Positions 15,159-29,538 of a DNA stretch of 44,025 bases are shown here, in pieces (position 1 is the stretch's first letter; each line of letters begins with the position of its first letter). The notes under the pieces were generated by a model. It was not told the origin of the DNA, did not search any database, and saw only the letters and a list, made by a program, of their open reading frames with translations. Origin of the DNA: Enterococcus durans NBRC 100479 = LMG 10746 (lineage in GTDB: Bacteria > Bacillota > Bacilli > Lactobacillales > Enterococcaceae); NCBI RefSeq assembly GCF_001544215.1, contig NZ_BCQB01000027.1, forward strand, positions 1 through 44,025, in the 5' to 3' direction. The translations under genes and the position numbers were made by a program.

Positions 15159-16867
15159 AAGCAAAACTCAAAGAATACGAATTATTTACAAAATTATTCA
15201 TCATTTTGTTTATTGCACTGTTCACTCAAGCAATCATCATTTCACTTTTTATTTATCACCAATCAAAAGAGGCTTATATCAACCTATTTGATAAATCGAA
15301 TGAACAAAGTTTAGTAAAAATCCAACGAGATTTTGAAATGCTGAATGATAATATCGAAAAGACATTATCTTCGATTGCCGAAAATCCAGGGGTAGAAAGT
15401 TACTTTTCTACGGAAAACCAGCCTGCGTTATCGCAGCTTTCAGATTTAAAAGAGATCCATCAGATGACACTCGGCTTCACCGCTATTTCTCCTTATATCG
15501 ATTATGACCTGATGATTTTTGGAGAAAACGGGCGGACCTTTGTTGGAAATGACCTCATCGCTAGTATGGATGCGAACGCTTTTTTTCAATTGGAGATCCG
15601 CAATAAGATCGATCAGGTATCTGCATCAACTCAAATGGTCTTTGTTGATTTTGGACTTACACAGAAAAATCAAGCAGAAAAAAGTATTCTTTTTGTCAAA
15701 AAATTGCAGACTTCGCTGAATCGAGTTTATGGCTATGCTGTCATTGCTATCTCTTCCAAACAAATGGCGCATCTCTTCAGCACCATGATCAATCCAGATA
15801 TTTCAAAAATCTATTTGCTTAATGAAGAACAGACTGTTTTTTCATCAAACGAAGCTGCTATGATTGGTACGACTTCCGACTTGTTTACTGATTTGACCAG
15901 CAATGGAACAAAAGCGATCGGCTCTGCACGCTTGACCAGGCTTCCTCTGTATCGACAAAATTCAACACTTATCAGTAAAGTCGATAGCAATTTAGTGACC
16001 AATCAGATGGGGATCCTCTTCCCAATCATTTTCTTCAATTTGATCATTCTTATCCTCGTGGGAGGCGTCGTTTTTAGCTACATGAACCGCCAGACGAAGT
16101 CGATCTATGCCTTGATCCATTCGATCAAACAAAACAAAGAAACGGCACCGAATGCCCATGTATCGATCCAAGGAACTTACGAAACAAAAGTACTAGGTTC
16201 TACGATCAATCAGTTACTTGATACGATCGAAGAGAGCCACGAGCGATCGATTAAAGCCGAAAAGAAAAAACGTATCTTGGAGATACAGACGATGCAAGCG
16301 CAGATCCAGCCTCATTTTATTTACAACACATTGACAAGTTTGAAGTTTCTGATTTGGCAAGGAAAAAATGAAGAGACCATTACTGGGATCGACCATTTTA
16401 TTGATTTGTTAAGAAGTACGATCGGGAAAAAGGAGGAACTGATCACTGTCGGTGAAGAATTGAACAGTGTGCAAAGTTATATCCACATTCTTGCACTTCG
16501 TTATGGGGACGAAATTTCTACCCGGATCATGGTACCTGAGGAATTATTTTCTTTCAAGGTCCCGAATATGATGATCCAACCAATCATTGAGAATGCATAT
16601 CTCCATGCTTTTCAATCGAAAAAAACAGGATTTATCACGTTATTTGGCAAGCTTCATGACGATTCTTTGATCTTTGAGGTAGTGGATAGCGGAGATGGAT
16701 TCGATACTAGTTTAACGAAAAAAACGACTGATTTCTTTTCGGGAATAGGGATCAAAAACGTTGATGAACGCATCCGCTTATCCTTTGGTGAAGCATATGG
16801 TCTCACGATCGAATCTTTTATTGGCGTCGGCACGACCGTCAGGATCACTTTACCGATCATAGAATAA
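15155..16867 (+). CDS. YesM-type sensor histidine kinase
   Basis: This 570-residue membrane kinase has a first membrane helix at about residues 13-35, an extracellular sensor region of about 245 residues, and a second helix at about 285-308 (LFPIIFFNLIILILVGGVVF). A coiled-coil linker follows. The His-kinase domain has the phospho-accepting His near residue 387 in QAQIQPHFIYNTL. The C-terminal ATPase has the N box MMIQPIIENAYLHAF and G boxes VVDSGDGFD and GIGIKNVDERI. It should sense an extracellular sugar or the loaded binding protein and phosphorylate the response regulator encoded just upstream. It starts within the regulator's stop (ATGA). Confidence 0.9.
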   Translation: MKAKLKEYELFTKLFIILFIALFTQAIIISLFIYHQSKEAYINLFDKSNEQSLVKIQRDFEMLNDNIEKTLSSIAENPGVESYFSTENQPALSQLSDLKEIHQMTLGFTAISPYIDYDLMIFGENGRTFVGNDLIASMDANAFFQLEIRNKIDQVSASTQMVFVDFGLTQKNQAEKSILFVKKLQTSLNRVYGYAVIAISSKQMAHLFSTMINPDISKIYLLNEEQTVFSSNEAAMIGTTSDLFTDLTSNGTKAIGSARLTRLPLYRQNSTLISKVDSNLVTNQMGILFPIIFFNLIILILVGGVVFSYMNRQTKSIYALIHSIKQNKETAPNAHVSIQGTYETKVLGSTINQLLDTIEESHERSIKAEKKKRILEIQTMQAQIQPHFIYNTLTSLKFLIWQGKNEETITGIDHFIDLLRSTIGKKEELITVGEELNSVQSYIHILALRYGDEISTRIMVPEELFSFKVPNMMIQPIIENAYLHAFQSKKTGFITLFGKLHDDSLIFEVVDSGDGFDTSLTKKTTDFFSGIGIKNVDERIRLSFGEAYGLTIESFIGVGTTVRITLPIIE

Positions 16868-16940
16868 CTCTGAATTTCTGTAAAAAAATCCATTACCAAC
16901 GTACGATTTTTCCGCTACAGTTTGCCCTCAGACTTCTTTT

Positions 16941-17002
16941 AAGCAACAAATAGCAACCAAGTTTCTCCATCGAGAGGTTTGGTTGCTATTTGTTGCTTTT
17001 TT
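16941..17002. terminator. Strong bidirectional terminator between kinase gene and lacM
   Basis: Arms AGCAACAAATAGCAACCAA and TTGGTTGCTATTTGTTGCT are almost perfectly complementary and are followed by TTTTTT on the plus strand and by AAAAG-complement T's on the minus. It ends both convergent transcripts. Confidence 0.85.
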
Positions 17003-17030
17003 AATTACTTTTTTGAATACAGCGGTCAGG

Positions 17031-22084
<5,054 letters not shown>

Positions 22085-22104
22085 CTCTTCACCTCTCCAC
22101 AAAT

Positions 22105-22162
22105 AGTAACCGTTTACTTTTCTTACATTTCCTGTATACTGTTTACTAAACAAATTTGTCAA
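22105..22162 (-). promoter_or_regulatory. Promoter and operators of the alpha-galactosidase-lacLM operon
   Basis: On the minus strand TTGACA (22157-22162) and TATACA (22133-22138) are 18 bases apart. Between them lies the 13-bp palindrome TGTTTAGTAAACA (22140-22152). Downstream of the -10 is AGTAAACGGTTACT (22105-22118), a dyad with the central CG of LacI/CcpA sites. The first could exclude RNA polymerase and the second could act as operator or cre. The LacI-family regulator starts only 35 bases beyond this region. Confidence 0.65.
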
Positions 22163-22196
22163 TAACAATTCAAAAAATTTTTTTCGAGGTGGTCAT

Positions 22197-23234
22197 ATGG
22201 TTGGTATTAGAGATGTAGCCAGAAAAGCGAATGTTTCCCCTACGACAGTTTCACGGGTCTTGAATGAGGATAAAACGATCAATGTAGCAGATCAAACAAG
22301 GGACCGGATTTTTGCAGTCGCTGCCAGTTTGAACTACGATATCAATAAACGAAAATATGTAAAAAAACGATTACCTTCAATTGGAGTCATTTCAACGATT
22401 AGCAAAGCCAGTGAAGAACAAGATAGTTACTATAAAGAATTACGTGCTGGATTGGAAGAAGAAGCCAGCCGTCTGCATATCGGCATGAATCGAATCTATA
22501 ATCTATCCGATAATCCTACAGAATGGAAAGATTTGGATCAGTTAGGTGCGATCATCGTCGTTGGCACTGTGACGAAACAATCCATCTCTGATCTCCTAAA
22601 ACAAAACAAACATTTGGTTGTAGTCGATAATCCAGACATCCAACAAGAAGTTGATATGGTTTATGCAGATTTAGAACGAATGACCAACTCCGTATTAGAA
22701 CTTTTTTTAGAAAATGGACATCAGAGGATTGCCTATATTGGCGGATATCAAGTAGATATGGATGAATTCGGCGGGAAAACAATCACAGAAAACGAAAAAA
22801 GAAGTCGTGCCTATCTTCATTTTATGCGCGACCATCATTTAGAGAGCCACATCACTCATTATCTAGGCGAATGGACAGAAGAATCAGGGGAACGACTTGC
22901 CAGTGAACTACTAGCTGACAATAAAACAAATTTACCCACAGCAATTCTCATCGGAAGTGATCCAATCGCACTTGGCGTTTACAAAGCACTAGAAAAACAA
23001 GAGCTCCAAATCGGAAAAGACATCGTGCTTGTGAGTTTTGACAATATCGAAGCAATTTCGACTCTCTCCCCTGGGTTAACAAGTGTTGCCATCAGTGCAA
23101 AAGCGATTGGTAAATCGGCTGTTCGATTGGCTGTAGAACGAATCGACCACCTTAGAGAAGAACCAATCATCGTCACCTATCCGACACGACTGATCATAAG
23201 AGAAAGTTTCATTCCACAAACGAAACAAACTTAA
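22197..23234 (+). CDS. LacI/GalR-family repressor of the galactosidase operon
   Basis: This 345-residue regulator has the LacI helix-turn-helix at its N-terminus (IRDVARKANVSPTTVSRVLN, residues 4-23) and the hinge helix region to about 60. The periplasmic-binding-protein-like effector domain follows (SIGVISTISK; RIAYIGGYQ; AILIGSDPIALGVYKAL; VSFDNIEAISTLSPGLTSV). It resembles GalR-type repressors. It is divergent from the alpha-galactosidase-lacL-lacM operon and most probably represses it until galactose or a galactoside binds. The ATG follows CGAGGTGG. Effector and autoregulation are inferences. Confidence 0.85.
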   Translation: MVGIRDVARKANVSPTTVSRVLNEDKTINVADQTRDRIFAVAASLNYDINKRKYVKKRLPSIGVISTISKASEEQDSYYKELRAGLEEEASRLHIGMNRIYNLSDNPTEWKDLDQLGAIIVVGTVTKQSISDLLKQNKHLVVVDNPDIQQEVDMVYADLERMTNSVLELFLENGHQRIAYIGGYQVDMDEFGGKTITENEKRSRAYLHFMRDHHLESHITHYLGEWTEESGERLASELLADNKTNLPTAILIGSDPIALGVYKALEKQELQIGKDIVLVSFDNIEAISTLSPGLTSVAISAKAIGKSAVRLAVERIDHLREEPIIVTYPTRLIIRESFIPQTKQT

Positions 23235-23304
23235 GGGCAATAAAAAAACGTTGGTTCGCCACCTGTTTAACACGTGCGAACAAGTAGCGTGCCAATGCTT
23301 TAAT

Positions 23305-23480
23305 TGAGCGTGAGACAAAAGTAAGAAACTCTTTTGTCTCATTCTTTAAAAACGGATAAATGGTGGGAGCAGAAGCAACTCCTTCTTAAATAAGCCAAAA
23401 TTCACAAAAATTTGAAAAGCAATTTTCATTGATTTCTTCCTATTTCTCGGAGTTAAACACTTCTGTCCCAACCTCTTTTT
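23305..23480. repeat. Interspersed repeat with hairpin (GGGACA family, long form)
   Basis: The element begins with the hairpin GAGACAAAAG...CTTTTGTCTC (about 23311-23340). About 135 bases then match 35613-35740 closely (GGGAGCAGAAGCAACTCCTT, the ATTCACAAAAATTT core, and CTCGGAGTTAAACACTTCTG), and it ends TGTCCCAACCTC. It lies between the convergent repressor and methyltransferase genes, where it may terminate both. No coding frame spans it. Confidence 0.65.
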
Positions 23481-23496
23481 CGATGAACTAAACAAA

Positions 23497-24627
23497 TCAT
23501 TTCCATACTTCTTCTGCAATACTTTTGACGAATGCCAGCTTTTCCCATTGTTCCTCTTCAGTCAATATATTGCCTTCTTCAGTGGACGCAAAGCCACATT
23601 GTGGGCTAAGGCATAATCGATCTAAAGGCAGATACCGAGTTGCTTCGTAAATGCGTTCGATGATTTTCTGACGATCTTCTAGTTTCCCGCTTTTAGTAGT
23701 GATTAGTCCTAAAACCACTAACTTATCCTCGGATACTTTGGCAAGTGGTTCAAAGCCACCTGAGCGCTCACTATCGTATTCCAAATAATATGCTTGGACA
23801 TTTTCTTGCGTGAACAAAGGATCTGCCACATCCTCATACCCACCAGCTGCAGCCCATGTCGAGTGATAATTTCCGCGACAAACATGCGTGTTCAGCGTCA
23901 AATCGTCTGGCTGATCTGCTAAAACAGCGTTGTTGATCGTTAGGTACAGTTGTGCTAACTCCTTGCGCACTTCTCGTTCATCCTGTTGCGTTTCTGCTAA
24001 AAAGCCTTTAGGTAAAGGAGCAACTAATACGCCCCACGTACAATCATCCAATTGGATCGTGCGGGCTCCTGCTTGATAAAGGTCGGCGATTACTTGGCGG
24101 TAAGCTGCAACGATGTCTTTGATCAATTCGTCATTTTCTGGATAGGTTTCTCGAATCTTTGGTAAAATATCCGGACGAAGCAGTTCCACTAAAATTTGAG
24201 CAGGAGCAGGAATCGTTTGTTTTACTTCGATCCCGGCGCTAGTATGCTCACGAGTAAACCGAAAATGGTCAATAAACGGATGTTCTTCTCCTGAAATCTT
24301 ACCAGTGACAGTAATCGTTCCAGGACGTGTTTCTTCTCCATGGAAAAAGTAGCCGTGTTCTGGCACAAAAAACTCGATGCCATTTAGTCCATAGAAGAAA
24401 TCCAAATGCCACCAACTTCTGCGGAATTCCCCATCTGTCACAGCCTTCAAGCCAAGAGCCTCTTGTTTTTTGATCAAGTCGATGATGGCTTCATCTTCTA
24501 CTTTCGTCAATTCTGCTTGACTGATTTTTTGTTTGTTAAAGTCCTCTCTTGCTTGTTTCAATTTTTCTGGTCTTAAAAAACTCCCTACAATATCATAACG
24601 AAATGGTGATGTTCTACGTGTTGTCAT
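23497..24627 (-). CDS. MetE C-terminal-like methyltransferase (YxjG/YxjH type)
   Basis: This 376-residue cytosolic protein corresponds to the catalytic half of cobalamin-independent methionine synthase. The zinc ligands are visible as His and Cys in LNTHVCRGNYHS (near residue 250), a Glu in the following EYDSERSGGFEP segment, and Cys in LSPQCGFAS (near 345). DGEFRRSWWHLDFFYGLNG is typical of the YxjG/YxjH family. It should transfer a methyl group to homocysteine to form methionine, but the methyl donor of this short form is not settled. A T-box leader with an apparent Met specifier controls it. Confidence 0.85.
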   Translation of the reverse strand: MTTRRTSPFRYDIVGSFLRPEKLKQAREDFNKQKISQAELTKVEDEAIIDLIKKQEALGLKAVTDGEFRRSWWHLDFFYGLNGIEFFVPEHGYFFHGEETRPGTITVTGKISGEEHPFIDHFRFTREHTSAGIEVKQTIPAPAQILVELLRPDILPKIRETYPENDELIKDIVAAYRQVIADLYQAGARTIQLDDCTWGVLVAPLPKGFLAETQQDEREVRKELAQLYLTINNAVLADQPDDLTLNTHVCRGNYHSTWAAAGGYEDVADPLFTQENVQAYYLEYDSERSGGFEPLAKVSEDKLVVLGLITTKSGKLEDRQKIIERIYEATRYLPLDRLCLSPQCGFASTEEGNILTEEEQWEKLAFVKSIAEEVWK

Positions 24628-24678
24628 GTGTTTTCCTCCTCTTTAACAAATGCGCGTGAAGTTTCACTGAGCAAAATG

Positions 24679-24947
24679 AAAAAAGCACCCGTTCCTTTTA
24701 ACCATTACAGATAAAAGGGACGAATGCTTCGTGTTACCACCCTAATTCACATTATTCTCGTAAACAATGTCTCAACAGTACCTAAGATACTCGGCAAGAT
24801 AACGGTCACAGTCCGTTTGATTTGCGTGAACAAATCAAAATGCTCAGAGTTCATCTTCACTGACGAAAGGATCTCCTTTTTCACCCACCGGAGTCTCTTT
24901 GTTCCTTCACCATTCAGCTACTCTTCTCTTCAACGCTTCATTATTTG
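24679..24947 (-). ncRNA. T-box leader, methionine specifier
   Basis: The minus strand contains the T-box core AGGGTGGTAACACG (complement of 24730-24743), a variant of AGGGTGGTACCACG. It is followed by a terminator stem (AGCATTCGTCCCTTTTA with its imperfect partner, then T6). Stem I shows the ATG triplet in GAAGATGAACTC (24852-24854), followed by a purine, which fits a methionine specifier. Uncharged tRNA-Met would stabilise the antiterminator and switch on the methyltransferase gene. The specifier assignment is by eye and matches the gene's role. Confidence 0.85.
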
Positions 24948-24953
24948 CTAATT

Positions 24954-24982
24954 AATATCCCACTTTCTTATCAGATTGTCAA
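24954..24982 (-). promoter_or_regulatory. Promoter of the T-box leader
   Basis: On the minus strand TTGACA (24977-24982) and GATATT (24954-24959) are exactly 17 bases apart. The transcript would start near 24947, just before stem I of the T-box. Confidence 0.75.
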
Positions 24983-25018
24983 TGTTTTTTTCATTTTTCT
25001 TAAAAGAAAACATCCTTA

Positions 25019-25812
25019 TCACATAATCTCCAGCCATGCTTGGTAGTATTCTTCGAACACATCTTTCTTCGTTGTATTCGTCAATAGATATTGACCGATT
25101 ACTCGTCCAGATTTTAGTCCCTGTTTTTCTAATTTTTTTTCACCTGATCGACATTGTTATTTTTAGTGTTCCCGACTTCGACTTTCAGCAAAAAACGACG
25201 ATATTTCTTGGCTGGATCTTTTCGCCAAACGGTTTTAGACATGGGTAGAGCATTCGTCTGTTCATCTGTACAAAAACCATAGATCATTTCATCACTGATC
25301 GAAAAATCAAAGACACTGCCAAAACTGGCATACGTTTCTAAATAAGCTTTCGAATCTAAAATATCGTCAGAATCAACGGCAACGATGGCCTCAAAAGGCG
25401 GCGTTTCTTCTAGAAAGTCATTATTTTGGTGTGCAAGCATCAGCTTCAATTGCTCTTTTCGTTTCAAGATTTCCTCATGCTTCTTTTGCAACTCTACTTT
25501 TTCCAGATAGATCCTTTGTTCTGTTTGAGCAATCGTTTCATAGTGTTCTTCCAGCGTTTTTCCATATAAATTTTGCATTTGTTTGATTGGAACATCAAGC
25601 TTTCGGTAAAAATCAATATCATAGATTTGGAAAATAGCATCAATATCAAATAGTCGATAATCATTTTCCTCATGTCGGCTCGAATGGATCAAGCCTTGCT
25701 CGTCCCAATACCGAATCGTCGATTTTGGCACATTCAACAATTTGGATACTTCCCCGATCGTATACAGTTTTTCCGTATTCTCACCCCATTTGCAGTTTAA
25801 CTTTTTTTCCAT
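25019..25812 (-). pseudogene. MerR-family regulator, C-terminus frameshifted
   Basis: The 227-residue frame (stop at 25129) has the MerR winged helix-turn-helix (YTIGEVSKLLNVPKSTIRYW, about residues 17-36), a coiled coil at about 95-135, and an effector domain. It stops early within a run of eight A (minus strand; 25133-25140). With nine, it continues KKLEKQGLKSGRVIGQYLL... to a stop at 25019, adding a helix with FEEYYQAWLEIM that is typical of MerR effector domains. The open extension of about 38 codons shows the frame was coding. It may still bind DNA. It faces the ABC exporter genes across a MerR-type promoter and probably activates them on binding a toxic compound. Confidence 0.7.
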
Positions 25813-25842
25813 TGACCTTCAAGCAACTTGAAGGTGTAGAAT
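25812..25842 (+). promoter_or_regulatory. MerR-type promoter with 19-bp spacer and operator
   Basis: TTGACC (25812-25817) and TAGAAT (25837-25842) are 19 bases apart, the over-long spacing of MerR-activated promoters. The dyad ACCTTCAAG-caa-CTTGAAGGT (25815-25835) fills the spacer with perfect nine-base arms. The MerR gene's ATG overlaps the -35 box, so binding should also repress the regulator's own gene. Confidence 0.85.
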
Positions 25843-25874
25843 TCATATTTGTCAGAAAAAAAGGAGGAAAACAT

Positions 25875-27614
25875 ATGCAATTACTAAAACAATTTTTACA
25901 GAAGAATAAAAAAATCGTTTTTTTCACTTTTTTATTTATCTGTTTGCAGATCATCGGGACCCTTGGCGTTCCCAAGCTAGTCGCAACACTGATCGATGTT
26001 GGTATTGCCAGTGGTGAGAAAACGAAAATCTATGCGATTGGCGGGCAAATGCTGATTGTTGCATTATTCGGTTCACTGGCAGCAATTGCTTCCAGCTACT
26101 TTTCCGCACTAGTATCCGCTAAGTTTGGCTACCAAACACGTGAAAGATATTTTGCTAAGTTCCAGCAATTATCCATCAAAGATGCCGATCACTTTGGTAC
26201 TAGTTCTCTGTTAACACGAATGACAAATGACGTGGACAACGTCCAACAGATGCTTGTCTTATTTTGTCAATTGATCTTGCCTGCACCGATCATTGCGCTC
26301 TTTACTTTGGTGATGATGTTCCAATACTCGTTTACCTTAACAATGATCACGTTGACTTCTGTGGTTCTTTATGCTGGGGTCATTTATTTTTTAATGAAAA
26401 AAGGTACGCCTCTTTCATTAAAGATCCAGCCTAAAATGGACCGGATCACGATCACCTTAAGGGAGTTTTTTACTGGAGTCACCATGATCCGTGCATTCAA
26501 CAATCAAGAGTATGAGGAACGACGGACAAATCAAACATTTGAAGAGTATGCGGACCAGATGATCAAAGTCAATCGGATATTCGCTTGGGTGACTCCAATT
26601 GCTTTCTTACTCATGGGGATCGTTTATAGTACTATTTTGTGGTTTGGTGGCACATTGGTAAGTAATGGTTCGCTCCAGATTGGGATCGTTACAGCAATCG
26701 TTGAATATTCGATGTTGACCCTAGCTTATTTGATGACAGCGGCGATGGTCTTAGTTGTCATTCCTAAATCTATTTCTTCTCTGAAAAGAATAGAAGAAAT
26801 GCTTGAGGCACCGATTGAAATTAAAGAACCAGAACAGCCAAAGAATGAGTTATTGTCTCTGACTGAGGAGCCAATTTTGTCTTTTAAGCATGTTTCATTT
26901 AGTTATTCAAAAGATTCTGAACCTGTACTAGAAGATCTACATTTTGATATTCTTAGAGGAAAAACGACTGCAATCGTAGGCGGTACTGGTTCCGGAAAAA
27001 GCACGATTGCTAAACTACTTCTACGTTTAAATGATACAACCAGTGGCGAAATCCTGCTTGGCGGGCAACCACTTCAAGAGTTGGAACAAACAATGATCCG
27101 TCAAATAATCAGTTATGTGCCTCAAAAAGCTTTCTTGTTCAGCGGGACCATTCGTTCAAATCTTGCCATGGGACATGAGGAAGCATCAAGCGAGCAACTA
27201 AACAAAGCGCTGCGCATCTCTCAATTGGAAGAAGTCTTAGCTAAATTACCCGCTGGTCTAGATAGTTTTGTGGCTCAAGGCGGCGACAACTATTCGGGCG
27301 GACAAAAACAAAGAATGTGTATTGCCAGAGCATTGATCAAGCCGGCTGAGATTTATGTGTTTGATGATAGTTTTTCAGCACTAGATTACAAAACTGATGC
27401 TACTTTAAGACAGGCTTTACAAGATGAGATGTCGGATAAAACCCTCGTCATTGTCGCACAAAGACTCAGTACGATCATGCACGCAGATACTATCATCGTT
27501 TTGGATAACGGTAAGATCGTCGGGGAAGGTACGCACGAACAACTACTCGCCAATTGCGATTCTTATCAGGAATTTGCGAAATCACAAGGAATAGTGAAGG
27601 AAGGGATAGCGTGA
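25875..27614 (+). CDS. ABC exporter half-transporter, degenerate-site subunit
   Basis: The protein of about 579 residues starts at ATG 25875 behind AAAGGAGG. The long upstream frame extends into the MerR gene and is not real. Six membrane segments span about residues 10-310. The ATPase has Walker A GGTGSGKST (near 375), signature YSGGQKQRM and Walker B VFDDSFSALD. The catalytic Glu after Walker B is Asp here, which is typical of the degenerate subunit of heterodimeric exporters such as EfrA/EfrE-type pumps. It pairs with the next gene, whose start overlaps its stop (GTGA). Multidrug or biocide efflux is likely, given the MerR control. Confidence 0.85.
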   Translation: MQLLKQFLQKNKKIVFFTFLFICLQIIGTLGVPKLVATLIDVGIASGEKTKIYAIGGQMLIVALFGSLAAIASSYFSALVSAKFGYQTRERYFAKFQQLSIKDADHFGTSSLLTRMTNDVDNVQQMLVLFCQLILPAPIIALFTLVMMFQYSFTLTMITLTSVVLYAGVIYFLMKKGTPLSLKIQPKMDRITITLREFFTGVTMIRAFNNQEYEERRTNQTFEEYADQMIKVNRIFAWVTPIAFLLMGIVYSTILWFGGTLVSNGSLQIGIVTAIVEYSMLTLAYLMTAAMVLVVIPKSISSLKRIEEMLEAPIEIKEPEQPKNELLSLTEEPILSFKHVSFSYSKDSEPVLEDLHFDILRGKTTAIVGGTGSGKSTIAKLLLRLNDTTSGEILLGGQPLQELEQTMIRQIISYVPQKAFLFSGTIRSNLAMGHEEASSEQLNKALRISQLEEVLAKLPAGLDSFVAQGGDNYSGGQKQRMCIARALIKPAEIYVFDDSFSALDYKTDATLRQALQDEMSDKTLVIVAQRLSTIMHADTIIVLDNGKIVGEGTHEQLLANCDSYQEFAKSQGIVKEGIA

Positions 27615-29394
27615 CGAAAAACAAAATGAATAGCAAAAAACAAAGTTTGATGCGTTTTTGGAAAATGATCCAAGCAGATCACCCTATTTTTTACGGCTTG
27701 CTTCTTTGCAGTTTGATCGGTAATTTGTTAGTCGTCGCAATGCCGATGATCATGGGTATCGGCATCGACCAATTACTACAGCGAATCAGTGAAGTCGGCA
27801 TGATGAACATGTCGCTCTCAGACATAAAAGATACCCTTTTGATGCCAGTCATATTACTGATTACCTTTTCTTTTCTCAGCAGTATCACTTCATTTATCCA
27901 AGAGCGGACAATGGCCACTTTAAGTGAAAAAATCGCCCTTACTGTTCGAAAAGAAATCACAAAAAAATTCAAAACACTACCGATGGCTTTCTTTGATCAA
28001 CACCAGGTGGGCGAGATCATCAGTCGAACAACGACTGGATTGAATCAGGTATCTCAAGTCTTACTCACTGGGATCAACCAATTTTTCACGTCATTGGTGA
28101 CGATAACATTTTCTATTGTAATGTTATTTTACATCAATACAAAGTTGACATTACTCGTTATCCTATTGATTATTGGGAGTGCCTACGTAACCCACCGATT
28201 TGCAAATAAAAACAAACAGATCTCAGATAAAATCAAGCAGAACTTGGCTCTTTGAACAATAAAATGGAAGAATATCTTGCAGGAAATCTAGTGATCAAAA
28301 CTTTTAATCAGCAGGATCAGGCCATCGAGTCGATACGCAAGATCAATCAAACGCACTATCAAGCCTTTAAAAAAGCACAATTTATGAATTTTGCGATTTA
28401 TCCAGTCATTCGTCTAATGAATCAACTTGCTTTTATCGTTAGTGCGATTCTTGGAGGAAGTCTGGTTTTATCTGGTGGCATCACCCTCGGCCTACTGCAA
28501 GCATATCTCCAATACATCAATCAAATTTCAGAACCGATCTCCACTGCTTCTTACGTTATCAATGCTATCCAATCTGCGATGGCTGCGATCGACCGGATAT
28601 TTGAGATCATGGATGAGCCAAATGAGCTACCTGATAGTCAAGAACAACACCTCTCTTCACCTAAAGGAGCCATCGAATTTAAAGAGGTGCGCTTTGGCTA
28701 TACTCCAGATAAACAATTGATGGAAAATGTAACTATTTCGGTCAAACCTAAACAGACGATTGCGATCGTTGGCCCTACTGGAGCAGGAAAAACGACACTC
28801 GTGAACCTATTGATGCGTTTTTACGAATTAACAAAGGGGAAAATCGAGTTTGACCAGATTGACATCACCAAGTTATCAAGAAATGAGTTGCGAAAGCATT
28901 TTGGGATGGTCTTACAGCATACTTGGTTGTTTGAAGGAACTGTTGCCGAGAATATCGCCTACGGGAAACGCCAAGCGACAAGAGCGCAGATCGTCCATGC
29001 AGCTGAAATAGCGCAATGTGACCATTTCATCCGAACCTTACCAAACGGTTATGATACAATCATCTCAAGTGAAAACGGCACTCTCTCACAAGGTCAGCAG
29101 CAGCTTCTAACTATCGCTCGTGTCGTATTGGCTGATCCTGCTGTCGTAATCTTGGATGAAGCTACTTCTAGTGTAGATACACGAACAGAAGCATTGATCC
29201 AGCAAGCAATGAGTGCCTTGACAGAAAACCGTACTAGCTTTGTGATCGCACATCGACTGTTTACCATTGAAAATGCGGATTTGATCCTCGTCATGGAAAA
29301 CGGTGACATCGTGGAACAAGGCACTCATACAGAACTATTGAGCAAACCCACGCTCTATGCTAGCTTGTATAACAGCCAATTTCAAACAACGTAA
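27611..29394 (+). pseudogene. ABC exporter half-transporter, canonical subunit, frameshifted
   Basis: Two frames (27611-28255 and 28252-29394) form one exporter of about 594 residues if one base is restored near 28239-28242 (the ...DKIKQ/LGSLNNKMEEY junction). The first part holds membrane segments 1-4 and the second the remaining segments and the ATPase. Walker A is GPTGAGKTT, the signature is LSQGQQQLL and Walker B is VVILDEATSS with the catalytic Glu present. LNNKMEEYLAGNLVIKTFN is the usual coupling region. As written the gene makes a truncated protein, so the pump would be inactive. The break is either a real mutation or a sequence error. Confidence 0.75.
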
Positions 29395-29441
29395 AAACGG
29401 TAAAGACTGTTCATGGTTCTTAGTGAAATCGTTCTTACTTC

Positions 29442-29512
29442 AAAAAAAGCAAAAACATCAATGGACTAATCCTTTCTTTTTGGATCTGTCCATTGATGTT
29501 TTTGCTTTCTTT
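29442..29512. terminator. Bidirectional terminator after the ABC exporter genes
   Basis: The arms AAAGCAAAAACATCAATGGAC and GTCCATTGATGTTTTTGCTTT are fully complementary over about 20 bases. It ends the exporter transcript and the convergent gene at 29539. Confidence 0.85.
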
Positions 29513-29538
29513 AATAGTGCGCCTCACCATTTAGTTCA

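Noticed and set aside
23235-23304. Possible terminator GTTCGC...GCGAAC after the LacI-type gene
   Set aside because: Only six base pairs with no T run. The GGGACA-type hairpin just downstream is a better terminator.
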